Origin: Streptomyces wedmorensis
GTDB lineage: Bacteria > Actinomycetota > Actinomycetes > Streptomycetales > Streptomycetaceae
Assembly (NCBI RefSeq): GCF_000716445.1
Contig: NZ_JNWK01000018.1
Coordinates: 44,310-108,309, forward strand
Reading direction: 5' to 3'
DNA: 64,000 nt
Part shown: positions 1 to 8,426 of the stretch, piece after piece
Layout of the letters: each line of letters begins with the position of its first letter
Position numbering within the stretch: position 1 is the stretch's first letter
Translations under genes and position numbers: made by a program
The notes under the pieces: generated by a model
The model's database searches: none
What the model saw: only the letters and a program-made list of their open reading frames with translations
What the model was told of the DNA's origin: nothing

Positions 1-2
1 TT

Positions 3-2759
3 GCGCGGTTCCGGTTGTTGGTGGCGGCGCTGAAGGCGTGTGGGGAACGGCGGCTGAGTGCGGCGCCCGCGTTTCCGATCAATGTGGCGGTGGGGGACTC
101 GCTGCTGCATGGGCGGGGGGCGGAGTCTGTTACGGAGACGCTGGACACGTTGTTTGGTGGCGGGGACGAGGGAATGTTCGCGTACCGGACGGAGGATGTG
201 CGGGAGTACGCAGAGCGGGTAGATCTGCTGGGGCGGGGGACGTATCACGTTGTAGTGGGGAATCCGCCTTACATCGAGGTTAGCGACGAACAGGAGATCA
301 AGAACTATCGGGCAGCGTATGTCTGTTCCAATAAATTCCCGCTCTCCGTTCCTTTTGCTCAGAGGCTGTTCGAGCTCGCTGTTCGTTCGAATGTCTTGGA
401 AGTCCAGGGGGGTCGCGTTGGGCAGATCACTTCCAATTCGTTCATGAAGAGGAATTCAGGTAAGCGTCTAATCGAGGAGTTCTTTCCCGGGGTTTCTCTG
501 AGTCATATTATTGACGTTTCGCGTGCGCATATTCCCGGACATAATCGCGAGGGTACGCCAACGGTCGTCTTGGTCGGCGAAAACAGGATTCCTTCTCGCC
601 GCACTTCGGTGCGGATGGTGACTGGCTTGAAGGGGGGCGACGGTTCTGCCGGAGACGGCCCAATTCATCAGCGTCAACCGTGGTTGTCTATCGCGGATCA
701 GGCGAACGGAATCGGGGACGCGGAGGATGGCTGGTCTGCTGCTGGTGAGGTCCCGCGAGACTATCTGGCGAAGCATCCTTGGATGCTCCCTGGAGGTGGA
801 CGGGAGCAACTGCGTTCCACTCTCGCGAATGGTTCAACGCCTCTGAAGTCCATTATCGAGCCGCCGATTGGGCGAGCTGTGAGAGTTGGCGCGGATGCGG
901 CCTTTGTGCGACCGCTGCATTGTATTGGACGGGGTGAGGCGAACGCAAAGTTCCTTAGGGGGTTCTTGACTGGCCGCTCGGTGCGGGATTGGAGTGCCGT
1001 CGGCGCGGAAGGGATTCTCTACCCCTATGCTGGCGAGGCGTCTCCGGAGGTTCTGGCTCGCGAGCTCTGGCCGTGGAGGACCCTCTTGGCTGCACGTCGC
1101 ACCTTCAAAGGGGATATGGCCGATGCTGGGCTCGAATGGTGGGAGTACATGCAGCACACGGAATCTGCATATGCGACTCCACTTTCGATCACATTTGCCT
1201 TCAAGGCGTCGCATAATCATTTCAGCCTGGATCGCGGGGGTAACGTTTTCAATCGACATGCCCCGATCATTAAGCTAACGTCCAGTGCGGATTTGCGTGC
1301 TCATTACTCCCTGCTTGCCGTTCTGAATTCTTCTGTGTCGTGTTTCTTGATGCGGGAAGCCGCGCAGCATCAGGGCGGCGGCTCGGCCGGGCATCCCTGG
1401 TCGTGGACCATGGAGTTCACCGGAGGAATTGTCCAGAATCTACCGATCCCTGATGGGTCGTTTGACTCCTTCGGGGAGGAGCTGGATGAGCTTTCGCGTA
1501 CTCTGCTTTCGCATGAGCCCGCTAATGTACTGAATTCTGGCATGCCGAGTCGTCAGCGAATGGAGGCTGCGCGAGCCGAGGACGAGCAGACGCGCGCCAA
1601 CATGATTGGCCTGCAGGAGGAGTTGGACTGGGTTGTGTACGGTGCTCATGGTCTCCTCGATCGCGCAGAGATCGCCCGCACGTTGCTGCCTGACGGGATC
1701 GAACCGCCCAGGGTGGCTCTGGGGCAGCGGGCATTTGAGATCGTTCTAGCTCGAAAGGAAGGTGACGGCGAAACTAGTTCGGGATGGTTTAATCGGAGTG
1801 ACGTGATTCGTAGCACGGAGATTCCTGACGACTGGTCTGACCAATATAAGGCCATTGTGCAGGCTCGGATCGATGTTATTAACTCCAGGCGAGACATCGC
1901 TCTCATTGAGAGACCTGAATGTAAGCGTCGATGGGAAAGTAGGCGATGGGAGGACAGAGAGAAGGAAGCGCTCAAATCCTGGCTGCTTAACGCTTGTGAG
2001 CGCCGAGATTTGTGGTTCCATCTCAGGGATGGATTCCCTTCCCCGCGAACACTGAGTGTCAACCAGCTTGCCGATGCACTCCGCAGTGACCCTGAGGTGA
2101 GTGTCGTCGCTGAACTGTACGCCGAGCATTCGGGAAGTCGAGATGTTACCCTTGTGGACATTCTTGCGGACGTACTCGACGTGGAGCATGTGCCGTATCT
2201 GGCTGCATTGCGTTACACAGACTCTGGGCTGCGCAAGCACGCGCAATGGCGTGATGTTTGGATCAGGCAGCGACGAGAGGACGAAGGAGTATCTCCTAGT
2301 GATATCTCCGTCCCGCCTGAGTATGTGAATAGCGGCAGTCGACTCGACTTCCTCAAGGCGTCCTACTGGTCCCACCGCGGCAAGCTGGACGTCCCCAAGG
2401 AGCGGTTCATCTCGTACCCGGACGCGTCGCCCGACTCCGACCCGACCATTCTCCTCGGCTGGGCTGGCTGGGATCACAAGGATCAGGTGCAGGCGCTGGT
2501 CAACGTAATCAACGACCGCACCGAGCAGGCCGGTTGGGACACGCCGCGGCTCACCCCGCTCATCGCCGGCATCCAGGAACTGATGCCCTGGGTCCACCAG
2601 TGGCACGGCGAGCATGACGAAGAGTGGGGCGGCACGCCGTCCGAGGAGTACCAGGCGTACCTGGACGAGCAGCGCGCCAAGCATGGCCTCTCAGTGGAGG
2701 GCCTTACGGCCTGGCGCCCGGAGAAGAAGAAGGGCGGTAGGGCCAAAAAGGCCGACTGA
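3..2759 (+). CDS. pglX: BREX type 2 adenine-specific DNA methyltransferase PglX (5' end outside window)
   Basis: PglX is the N6-adenine methyltransferase of the BREX type 2 (Pgl) phage-defence system; it marks host DNA and is needed for phage restriction. The frame is open from the first bases, so the true start lies upstream. About 918 residues are visible of a protein normally near 1,200. The catalytic NPPY motif of N6-adenine methyltransferases is at about visible residue 87 (GNPPYIEV), and a long target-recognition and C-terminal region follows. pglW, normally upstream, is not in the window. Codons from about 290 to 2330 use clearly more A/T at third positions than the last 420 bases or the flanking genes, which suggests recombination in the specificity region. 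The gene ends in a Lys-rich tail and faces a hairpin terminator. The family call is firm because pglY, pglZ, brxD and brxHI lie downstream. Confidence 0.9.
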   Translation, partial: ARFRLLVAALKACGERRLSAAPAFPINVAVGDSLLHGRGAESVTETLDTLFGGGDEGMFAYRTEDVREYAERVDLLGRGTYHVVVGNPPYIEVSDEQEIKNYRAAYVCSNKFPLSVPFAQRLFELAVRSNVLEVQGGRVGQITSNSFMKRNSGKRLIEEFFPGVSLSHIIDVSRAHIPGHNREGTPTVVLVGENRIPSRRTSVRMVTGLKGGDGSAGDGPIHQRQPWLSIADQANGIGDAEDGWSAAGEVPRDYLAKHPWMLPGGGREQLRSTLANGSTPLKSIIEPPIGRAVRVGADAAFVRPLHCIGRGEANAKFLRGFLTGRSVRDWSAVGAEGILYPYAGEASPEVLARELWPWRTLLAARRTFKGDMADAGLEWWEYMQHTESAYATPLSITFAFKASHNHFSLDRGGNVFNRHAPIIKLTSSADLRAHYSLLAVLNSSVSCFLMREAAQHQGGGSAGHPWSWTMEFTGGIVQNLPIPDGSFDSFGEELDELSRTLLSHEPANVLNSGMPSRQRMEAARAEDEQTRANMIGLQEELDWVVYGAHGLLDRAEIARTLLPDGIEPPRVALGQRAFEIVLARKEGDGETSSGWFNRSDVIRSTEIPDDWSDQYKAIVQARIDVINSRRDIALIERPECKRRWESRRWEDREKEALKSWLLNACERRDLWFHLRDGFPSPRTLSVNQLADALRSDPEVSVVAELYAEHSGSRDVTLVDILADVLDVEHVPYLAALRYTDSGLRKHAQWRDVWIRQRREDEGVSPSDISVPPEYVNSGSRLDFLKASYWSHRGKLDVPKERFISYPDASPDSDPTILLGWAGWDHKDQVQALVNVINDRTEQAGWDTPRLTPLIAGIQELMPWVHQWHGEHDEEWGGTPSEEYQAYLDEQRAKHGLSVEGLTAWRPEKKKGGRAKKAD

Positions 2760-2785
2760 GCCCGCGTGTACAGCCGCGTATAGAT

Positions 2786-2828
2786 GAGGGCGCCCCGCCG
2801 ACGGCACGGTCCGTTGGCGGGTGCCCTC
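2786..2828. terminator. hairpin terminator between pglX and the convergent DUF397 gene
   Basis: A 14-base arm GAGGGCGCCCCGCC at 2786-2799 pairs with GGCGGGTGCCCTC at 2816-2828, with one base unpaired. It sits between two converging stop codons, so it can end transcripts from both sides. It has no U-tract, as is common in Streptomyces. Confidence 0.65.
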
Positions 2829-2841
2829 GTCAATGCAGTGC

Positions 2842-3048
2842 TCAGCCTTGCGCGGTGAACTCCACGAAGGCAGCCCATTTTTCAGGCGCCAGGGACAGGC
2901 GCGGCCCTTCCATGTCCTTCGAATCCCGGACGTACACGGTGCCGGGGCGTACAGCGACCTCAACGCACTGGCCGCCCTCGGCGCCGCTGTAGCTGCTCTT
3001 GCGCCATGCGAGTTCGAGGGCGCTAGCGGTGGTGTCTGCGACGTTCAT
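2842..3048 (-). CDS. DUF397 domain protein (BldB-like small partner of the XRE regulator)
   Basis: A 68-residue protein with the DUF397 pattern: WRKSSYSG near residue 15, then an acidic/polar stretch and VRDSK. DUF397 proteins occur in streptomycetes next to XRE-DUF5753 regulators and RsbW-like ATPases, as in the whiJ neighbourhood, where they affect development. The ATG at 3048 overlaps the regulator's stop (ATGA), indicating translational coupling; the longer frame back to 3090 lacks this logic. Its molecular function is unknown; an antagonist role toward the XRE protein is inferred from family context. Confidence 0.85.
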   Translation of the reverse strand: MNVADTTASALELAWRKSSYSGAEGGQCVEVAVRPGTVYVRDSKDMEGPRLSLAPEKWAAFVEFTAQG

Positions 3049-3902
3049 ACTTCTCCCAGCAGCTTCTCGATGAAGGCCAGAGACTCCCATGGGGTGAGAG
3101 CCTGCGCTCGGATGATCCCATAGCGCGCCGCAAGCGCGCGGACCTCCTCTCGATCCGTCACCAGCGTGCTCCGCCCCTGGGCCTCCATGTATCCGAACTG
3201 ATTGCCACCGCGTTGAGTCATCAGCGTGAAGGGGCCGTCCACGCCGGCGTTGTCCTGTCGGTCGAGCGGCATGACCTGGAGCTCGACGTTGCGCCTCTGT
3301 GCGACCAGACGGATCTGTTCGAGCTGGCCCCTCTGCACAGACCTTCCGCCGAGCGGGCGCCGCAGGGCGGGCTCCTCCATGACGAAGCTGAGCAGCGGAG
3401 AAGGTTGCCGATTGAAGATCTCTTGGCGAGTCATCCGAGCCGTAACGCGCTGCTCGATGATGTCCTCATTCAGTAGCGGGCGGCGCATGGTTAGTAGAGC
3501 TCGGGTGTACTCCTCTGTCTGCAACAGGCCGTTGACTACGTGGTTGTCGTACACGTGAATCTCAGCGGCCTCCATCTCCAACCGCGCCGCGTCCCGAAAG
3601 AACGCCGGATACTGCGCCCGCGCCACCTCCCTCTTCCCCGCCTTCAACACCCCACCCGCATCCAGCACCTCATCCGCCTGGTCGATGAACCTCGGCGGCG
3701 GAATCCGTCTCCCCTGCTCGAACGACGCGATCGTCGACGCCGAGTACCCCGTCCGCGCCCCCAGCTCCGCCCGTTCAACCCCCGCCCGCACCCGGCACAG
3801 CTTCAACTGCTGACCGAAGAGGTGCAGGATCCCCGATCCGGACTCATCCCCGCCCCCACCCCTGGCCTCGTAGCTGTCCTCGGACCCCTGCTGCTCCACC
3901 AC
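3045..3902 (-). CDS. XRE-family regulator with DUF5753 domain (WhiJ type)
   Basis: A DNA-binding regulator of 285 residues. Residues about 28-75 form an XRE helix-turn-helix (GQQLKLCRVRAGVERAELG followed by a GYSASTIASFEQG recognition helix). The rest is the DUF5753 sensor-like domain, with the typical LLQTEEYTRALL and late WESLAFIEKLL. I chose GTG at 3902 because GGAGG lies 8 bases upstream; the frame extends to 3953 without a better ribosome site, and GTG at 3899 is also possible. It is coupled to the DUF397 gene and divergent from the ATPase gene at 4024, completing a WhiJ-type trio. The regulated promoter is probably the one between the divergent genes; the ligand is unknown. The trio interrupts the BREX gene order. 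Confidence 0.88.
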   Translation of the reverse strand: MVEQQGSEDSYEARGGGGDESGSGILHLFGQQLKLCRVRAGVERAELGARTGYSASTIASFEQGRRIPPPRFIDQADEVLDAGGVLKAGKREVARAQYPAFFRDAARLEMEAAEIHVYDNHVVNGLLQTEEYTRALLTMRRPLLNEDIIEQRVTARMTRQEIFNRQPSPLLSFVMEEPALRRPLGGRSVQRGQLEQIRLVAQRRNVELQVMPLDRQDNAGVDGPFTLMTQRGGNQFGYMEAQGRSTLVTDREEVRALAARYGIIRAQALTPWESLAFIEKLLGEV

Positions 3903-4023
3903 GCCCGGCACCTCCGCAACCCGCCCCGCACCACGTACACCGCGCGCCACCAACGCGTACAGCCCGTACCGTCAGCGCGTCACTCCTGGTCAACGGTACG
4001 CACGCTCCGCAACCGTTCTCCGC

Positions 4024-4506
4024 ATGAACCAGGCAATTACTCCTCCCGTGGTGGAACAACAACACCCGACCACCACCCACGAGTTCACGATGCAGTTCAC
4101 CTCCACCCCACGCGGAGCCCGTCTCGCCCGCCGGCTCGTCTCCCACCGGCTCGACGACTGGGGCCACCCCTACACCTCCACCCCCAACGAGACCCTCACC
4201 CTCATCGCTGCCGAACTCACCGCCAACGCCGTCCGCCACGGCCACGTCCCCGGCCGCGACTTCCGCCTCCGCCTGCTCCTCGTCGCCACAACCCTCCGCA
4301 TCGAGGTCACCGACACCCGTACGGAGAGGCAGCTCAACACCGACCTCACGCACGCACCACCGCCGACCGAGGAATCAGGCCGGGGCCTCTACCTCGTCCG
4401 CCACCTGGCCGACCGCCTCGGCTGGTTCCCTCGTGTAGGCGCTCCCGGTAAGACGGTCTGGGCCGAACTCGACCTCCTCGCACCACCACTCGCCGCATCC
4501 TCATAA
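4024..4506 (+). CDS. RsbW-like ATP-binding (HATPase_c) regulatory protein
   Basis: A 160-residue GHKL-fold protein of the anti-sigma/serine-kinase type. It has an N-box (ELTANAVRHG, about residues 63-72), a D-containing G1 region (IEVTDTRTERQ) and a G2-like box (ESGRGLYLVRHLADRLGW). Streptomycetes carry many copies beside XRE-DUF5753 and DUF397 genes, where they help set developmental or antibiotic output. It diverges from the XRE gene across a short promoter region. The partner protein cannot be told from sequence. Codon use is typically streptomycete, unlike the middle of pglX. Confidence 0.85.
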   Translation: MNQAITPPVVEQQHPTTTHEFTMQFTSTPRGARLARRLVSHRLDDWGHPYTSTPNETLTLIAAELTANAVRHGHVPGRDFRLRLLLVATTLRIEVTDTRTERQLNTDLTHAPPPTEESGRGLYLVRHLADRLGWFPRVGAPGKTVWAELDLLAPPLAASS

Positions 4507-4560
4507 AAGTGAAAAGATCTGAAATAGCGTCATCTGTCTCGCTAGCCTTGATCCGTCCCA

Positions 4561-4580
4561 GCGGGCCCCAACGGGCCCGC
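4561..4580. terminator. short GC hairpin upstream of the OLD nuclease gene
   Basis: Perfect 8-base arms GCGGGCCC (4561-4568) and GGGCCCGC (4573-4580) close a CAAC loop. It lies between the ATPase stop and the OLD start at 4604, so it may end the upstream transcript or shape the leader of the nuclease gene. There is no U-tract. Confidence 0.45.
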
Positions 4581-4603
4581 CCGCACCACGTTTCAGGACG
4601 ACC

Positions 4604-6532
4604 GTGAAGATCAAGCGTGTACGCATCGAGAACTTCTGCTGCCTGCACAAGGTGGACATCGCCTTCGACGAGATCACCTCGTTCATCGGCCCGACCGGCG
4701 TCGGCAAGTCCACCGTGCTCCGCGCACTCGACTGGTTCTTCAACGGCGAAAAGTCGGTGGCCCTCACCACTGACGACATCCACTCGGCGGTGGCAGGTGC
4801 CGGCGGCGAGCGCATCTCCGTCGAGGTCGAGTTCGACGGACTGACCGACTTCGACCGAGAGGCCCTCGGCCGGTACGCCCCCGACGACGCCACCACCGTG
4901 AGCATCTGGCGTACCGGGGACAACGGTGAGGACAAGATCACCGGCAAGGCACTCGCGTACGCGCCCTTCGACGAGATCCGGAGCGTGCTCGGCGGCGCGA
5001 TGACAAAGCGCAGGGCGTACAACGCCCTCCGGGACAGCACCCCGAGTCTCGGGATGCCTCCCGCCGGCAGCGAGAAGGCCGTGAACGAGGCCATGCTCGC
5101 CTGGGAGCGGGCGCACCGGGACCAGCTCACCGAGGCGGAGGTCGAGGACACCCACTTCTTCGGGTTCGCCGGGCAGAGCAAGCTCGCCCAGTTGATCGAC
5201 TTCGTCTTCGTCTCCGCCGACCTGCGCGCCTACGAGGAGGCCGACGACCAGAAGGCCTCTGCCATCGCTCGCATCCTCGACCACGCCGTCGACCGTACCG
5301 AGGCCGACGCCCAGCTCGGTGAGATCGAGGAGAACGCCCAGCTCGCCCGCCAGGCGGTCCACGACAACGTCTACGGTCCCGCTCTGAAGGACATCTCCGA
5401 CGCGCTCTCCGCCGAGGTCGCGAAGCTCACCACCGGGCGCCAGGTCATAGTCACCCCGACCGTACGGGCGCCGAGGCCGGCCAAGACCGCGTTCCAGGTG
5501 AGCATCAAGGACGGGGGTGCCGAGACGTCCGTGTACCGCCAGGGGCACGGCTTCCAGCGGGCGCTGATCATTGCCGCGCTGAAGTACCTGGCCGACCGCA
5601 GGCGGCCGGAGGGCGGGACCCGGACGCTGTGTCTGGCGGTCGAGGAGCCGGAGCTGTTCCAGCATCCGCCGCAGGCGCGGACGTTCGCGAAGGTACTGCG
5701 CGAGCTGGTGACCTCGTCCGCCGAGGGGCGTACGCAGGTGATGTACGCGACGCACAGTCCGGTCTTCATCGACCCGGCCGGCTATCACCAGGTCCGGCGG
5801 CTCACTCGCGACGCCGGGGCAGAGCACCCGGTCACCCGGGTGAGGCAGGTGACGGAGGACGAGCTGTGCCGGTCCCTGGAGGGGCTGGTGAAAGAGGAGG
5901 CCGTCCGGCGGCGTAGCGGCGTCGCGATGGCGGGGTCGCTCGCCGAGGCGTTCTTCGCCCACGCGGCGGTCCTGGGCGAGGGGACGACCGACGGCGCGCT
6001 GCTCGACGGCTGTGCCGAGCGGAACGGGATCAACCTCGGCGCCGAGGGAATCACCTACGTCGACGTGACCGGCAGGGATAATCTCCTGCTCAGCCACGCG
6101 ATCCTGTCCGCGATGGGCGTGCCCTGCCACGTGGTCTTCGACGGTGACGCCGGGATGGAGGAGCGCAAGCGCGAGTCGGTGCGGCACTTCGACGAGGAGA
6201 AGCGTGCGGAGAAGGAGGCTGCGTTCGAGCAGCAGGCGCGCAAGATCTCGGGGAGCAACGCGGACCTGCTCGGGTACTTGGGGGAGTCCAGGTCTCCCTG
6301 GCCGGAGACCGGTTCGGCCGGTACGTACACGGTGTTCGCGGACAACCTGGAGACGTATCTCGGGGAGAGCTGGCCCTCCTGGGGTGAGCGGCAGCAGCAG
6401 CTGATCGCCGCGGGCGAGGGCGTCTCGGACAAGAACGCGGCCACGTACCGGGAGGCGGCCCGCACGGCCGCGACAGCCCCGCCGTACGTACTCCAGGCGA
6501 TGCTGGAGAACGTCAGGGGGATGGTTCGCTGA
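4604..6532 (+). CDS. OLD-family ATP-dependent endonuclease (AAA ATPase plus TOPRIM)
   Basis: A 642-residue overcoming-lysogenization-defect (OLD) type protein: an ABC-like ATPase followed by a TOPRIM nuclease. Walker A is GPTGVGKST at about residues 30-38, the signature-like region QGHGFQRALIIAAL is near 312, Walker B VEEPELFQHP near 346 and the switch THSPVFID near 383. The TOPRIM part has GEGTTD near 458, DVTGRDN near 487 and FDGDAG near 511, the expected acidic metal-binding residues. Such proteins cleave DNA in anti-phage defence; GajA of Gabija is a relative. No UvrD-like GajB gene is adjacent, so this looks like a stand-alone OLD protein. The GTG start at 4604 has AGGA six bases before it. 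It lies within the BREX locus, between pglX and pglY. Confidence 0.88.
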   Translation: MKIKRVRIENFCCLHKVDIAFDEITSFIGPTGVGKSTVLRALDWFFNGEKSVALTTDDIHSAVAGAGGERISVEVEFDGLTDFDREALGRYAPDDATTVSIWRTGDNGEDKITGKALAYAPFDEIRSVLGGAMTKRRAYNALRDSTPSLGMPPAGSEKAVNEAMLAWERAHRDQLTEAEVEDTHFFGFAGQSKLAQLIDFVFVSADLRAYEEADDQKASAIARILDHAVDRTEADAQLGEIEENAQLARQAVHDNVYGPALKDISDALSAEVAKLTTGRQVIVTPTVRAPRPAKTAFQVSIKDGGAETSVYRQGHGFQRALIIAALKYLADRRRPEGGTRTLCLAVEEPELFQHPPQARTFAKVLRELVTSSAEGRTQVMYATHSPVFIDPAGYHQVRRLTRDAGAEHPVTRVRQVTEDELCRSLEGLVKEEAVRRRSGVAMAGSLAEAFFAHAAVLGEGTTDGALLDGCAERNGINLGAEGITYVDVTGRDNLLLSHAILSAMGVPCHVVFDGDAGMEERKRESVRHFDEEKRAEKEAAFEQQARKISGSNADLLGYLGESRSPWPETGSAGTYTVFADNLETYLGESWPSWGERQQQLIAAGEGVSDKNAATYREAARTAATAPPYVLQAMLENVRGMVR

Positions 6533-6554
6533 CCCTTGGGCTTCCGCTCCGGCC

Positions 6555-6578
6555 GGGACGGGGGGGAGGGGGAGGGGG
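6555..6578 (+). other. G-run tract able to form a G-quadruplex
   Basis: Four G-runs of 3, 7, 5 and 5 bases are separated by loops of 2, 1 and 1 bases (6555-6578). The tract lies in the 87-base gap between the converging OLD nuclease and membrane-protein genes. It could act as a transcription roadblock or simply be a GC-drift tract. Confidence 0.6.
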
Positions 6579-6619
6579 CACGGCACCCGCTCCAGCCGTC
6601 CCGGGCCGCAGACACTGCC

Positions 6620-8281
6620 TCAACTGCACGCCCGAGACGTTTTCTCCGTCACCGCCACATCCTCCAGACGAACGGAAAGGGGCTCGCCCCGCCGTGGATC
6701 CCACAGCCAGACCCGGTCACCGGACGGGCCGAACGTCAGCAGCGGGCGAGCGGAGGCAAGCGGCCCGTTGAAGACCGCGATGTCCTCGCTCAGCGGCTTC
6801 ACGCAGACGAGGCTGCCCTGGATCCCGTAGTACCGAGCCGGATCGCGGCCGGACGCCACCGCCGCCCGCGCCCGGGACGAGTCGATCTGAGCAACGGCGA
6901 TTCCGGTCAGCAGAGTCATGCCCACGACGAAGAGGGTCATCAGCGCAAGTCCCACTCGCTCCATGCCGCGCACCCGAATGAGGTGGAAATGGCGGGCCCA
7001 CCCGGCGAGGGCCAGAACAACCGTGACACCCAGGGCTGCGGCGCCGACCGGCACGAGTGATGCCGCGTAGGACCAGTACACAGACACGGAGGCGGCTTCT
7101 GACGGAAGATCGAACGCACGCCGCAGGTAGACCGTGTGCATCAAGCCTCCGAACCAGGGGAGGGTGAGCCCGAGCGCGGGGATCAGAGCGGGCACCGCCC
7201 AGTTGGCGTTGCGGCTGAACCAGGAGTGCACGAAGGCGTACCTGAGGCCGTACGACACCGGGGGAATGAGAACCACGGTGACAGCGGCCCATGCGACCGT
7301 CTCTGCGGAGGGCGTACTCGCCACGATGCCCGGGACCTGCATCCCGATCACGACCGAAATGCCCACGAAGAGTGAGCCTCTTACAAGCGGGACGATCTGA
7401 GCCCCGGGCTCGCGACGGGGGGCGAGTTTCGTACCTACCGGCCACACCAGCGCGCATGCGATGAGGATCGGGAGCAGGACGAGCAGGGCTTCCGAAAGGG
7501 CGGCCACGTACCCGCATGCCACTCCTGCGATGGTGTAGGCCGAAAGGAGCAGCGCAGCAGGCCAGAGGTTGAAGGACTCAGCAGGGGCGTCCTCGGGATT
7601 CCGTCCTTCCATTCCCGCGGGGATACGCAGGTGGAGAATCCCTGGGTCGTAAGGGCGACGAGTGAAGGCCCCGCGCGCCAGCAGCTCAGCTACTGCCTCG
7701 ACACGCGGTCGGCCGTCCTGCTTGATGATCCGGACACTCGTCACCAAGCCCAACAGCTCACGCCAGGCGAAGATGCGGCTTCTGAAGTCCTGCCGTACGG
7801 AGGGTCCGGCCAGTGCCTCCCGACGCCCGCGGTAGGCATGCAGCACCGTCCGGTGGTCCACGGACAGCTCGTGTTCGACGAGTGCCGCATCCACCACCCA
7901 CATCCCCGCCTGATGCCGCCGTGCCAGCCACTCGATCTCCGAGACCGCCGCCTGCACCGCGCCGAACCGGGCTCCGTGCAGGCGCACTTCCACCAGCAGC
8001 CCCCGACGTCCGCTCCCCAGAGCGTCTTCCTCTTCGTCGCCGGGCACCCACGGCCGTACCGACCACCCCCGCCCCTCCAACAGCTGCGTCGACAGCTCCG
8101 ACTCCTCCGGGCTGTCGACCACCGCGACGAGTAACTCGACCCGCCGGTTGAACGGCTCGACAGGCAGTGGCGAGGGCGCCGGGTCCGCGCTGTCCTGGCG
8201 GCCACCGGAGCCATTGCCATCCCGCTGAGCCGGAATCGCCCTGCCCGTCCTGCCCGTCGTACGCCGAGACACCCGTCGCAT
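6620..8281 (-). CDS. membrane protein of unknown function with a cytosolic N-terminal domain
   Basis: A 553-residue protein I cannot place in a family. Residues 1-55 are basic and low in complexity. Residues about 55-225 look globular and soluble (VELLVAVVDSPEESE; repeated acidic and Trp-containing segments). Six to eight hydrophobic helices follow (for example LWPAALLLSAYTIAGVACGY, LLVLLPILIACALVW, WAAVTVVLIPPVSYGL), then an approximately 70-residue C-terminal segment predicted outside or cytosolic. The ATG at 8281 has GGAG about 10 bases upstream; the open frame continues to 8509 without support. It is divergent from the PIN gene and convergent with the OLD nuclease. Its position inside a defence locus allows a membrane effector or sensor role, but nothing in the sequence proves this. 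Confidence 0.7.
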   Translation of the reverse strand: MRRVSRRTTGRTGRAIPAQRDGNGSGGRQDSADPAPSPLPVEPFNRRVELLVAVVDSPEESELSTQLLEGRGWSVRPWVPGDEEEDALGSGRRGLLVEVRLHGARFGAVQAAVSEIEWLARRHQAGMWVVDAALVEHELSVDHRTVLHAYRGRREALAGPSVRQDFRSRIFAWRELLGLVTSVRIIKQDGRPRVEAVAELLARGAFTRRPYDPGILHLRIPAGMEGRNPEDAPAESFNLWPAALLLSAYTIAGVACGYVAALSEALLVLLPILIACALVWPVGTKLAPRREPGAQIVPLVRGSLFVGISVVIGMQVPGIVASTPSAETVAWAAVTVVLIPPVSYGLRYAFVHSWFSRNANWAVPALIPALGLTLPWFGGLMHTVYLRRAFDLPSEAASVSVYWSYAASLVPVGAAALGVTVVLALAGWARHFHLIRVRGMERVGLALMTLFVVGMTLLTGIAVAQIDSSRARAAVASGRDPARYYGIQGSLVCVKPLSEDIAVFNGPLASARPLLTFGPSGDRVWLWDPRRGEPLSVRLEDVAVTEKTSRACS

Positions 8282-8426
8282 ACCTGACACTCCACACCTC
8301 CGTGGTCCGACTTCAGCCCAGGCGAGATTTGGCCGAGAGGTCACTCCCGCACCTCGGTCGATCCTGGAACCATCCCTCCTATGCCCGAGGCATGTACCGG
8401 GCCAACGAGGGGAAGCGCACAGCAGT

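Noticed and set aside
15..2759. pglX as a complete gene starting at TTG 15
   Set aside because: The frame is open to the window edge and the family has about 280 more N-terminal residues; the TTG is an internal Leu codon.
4346..6586. 746-residue minus-strand frame opposite the OLD nuclease
   Set aside because: Random-looking Arg/Gly/Pro sequence without motifs, overlapping a motif-complete gene.
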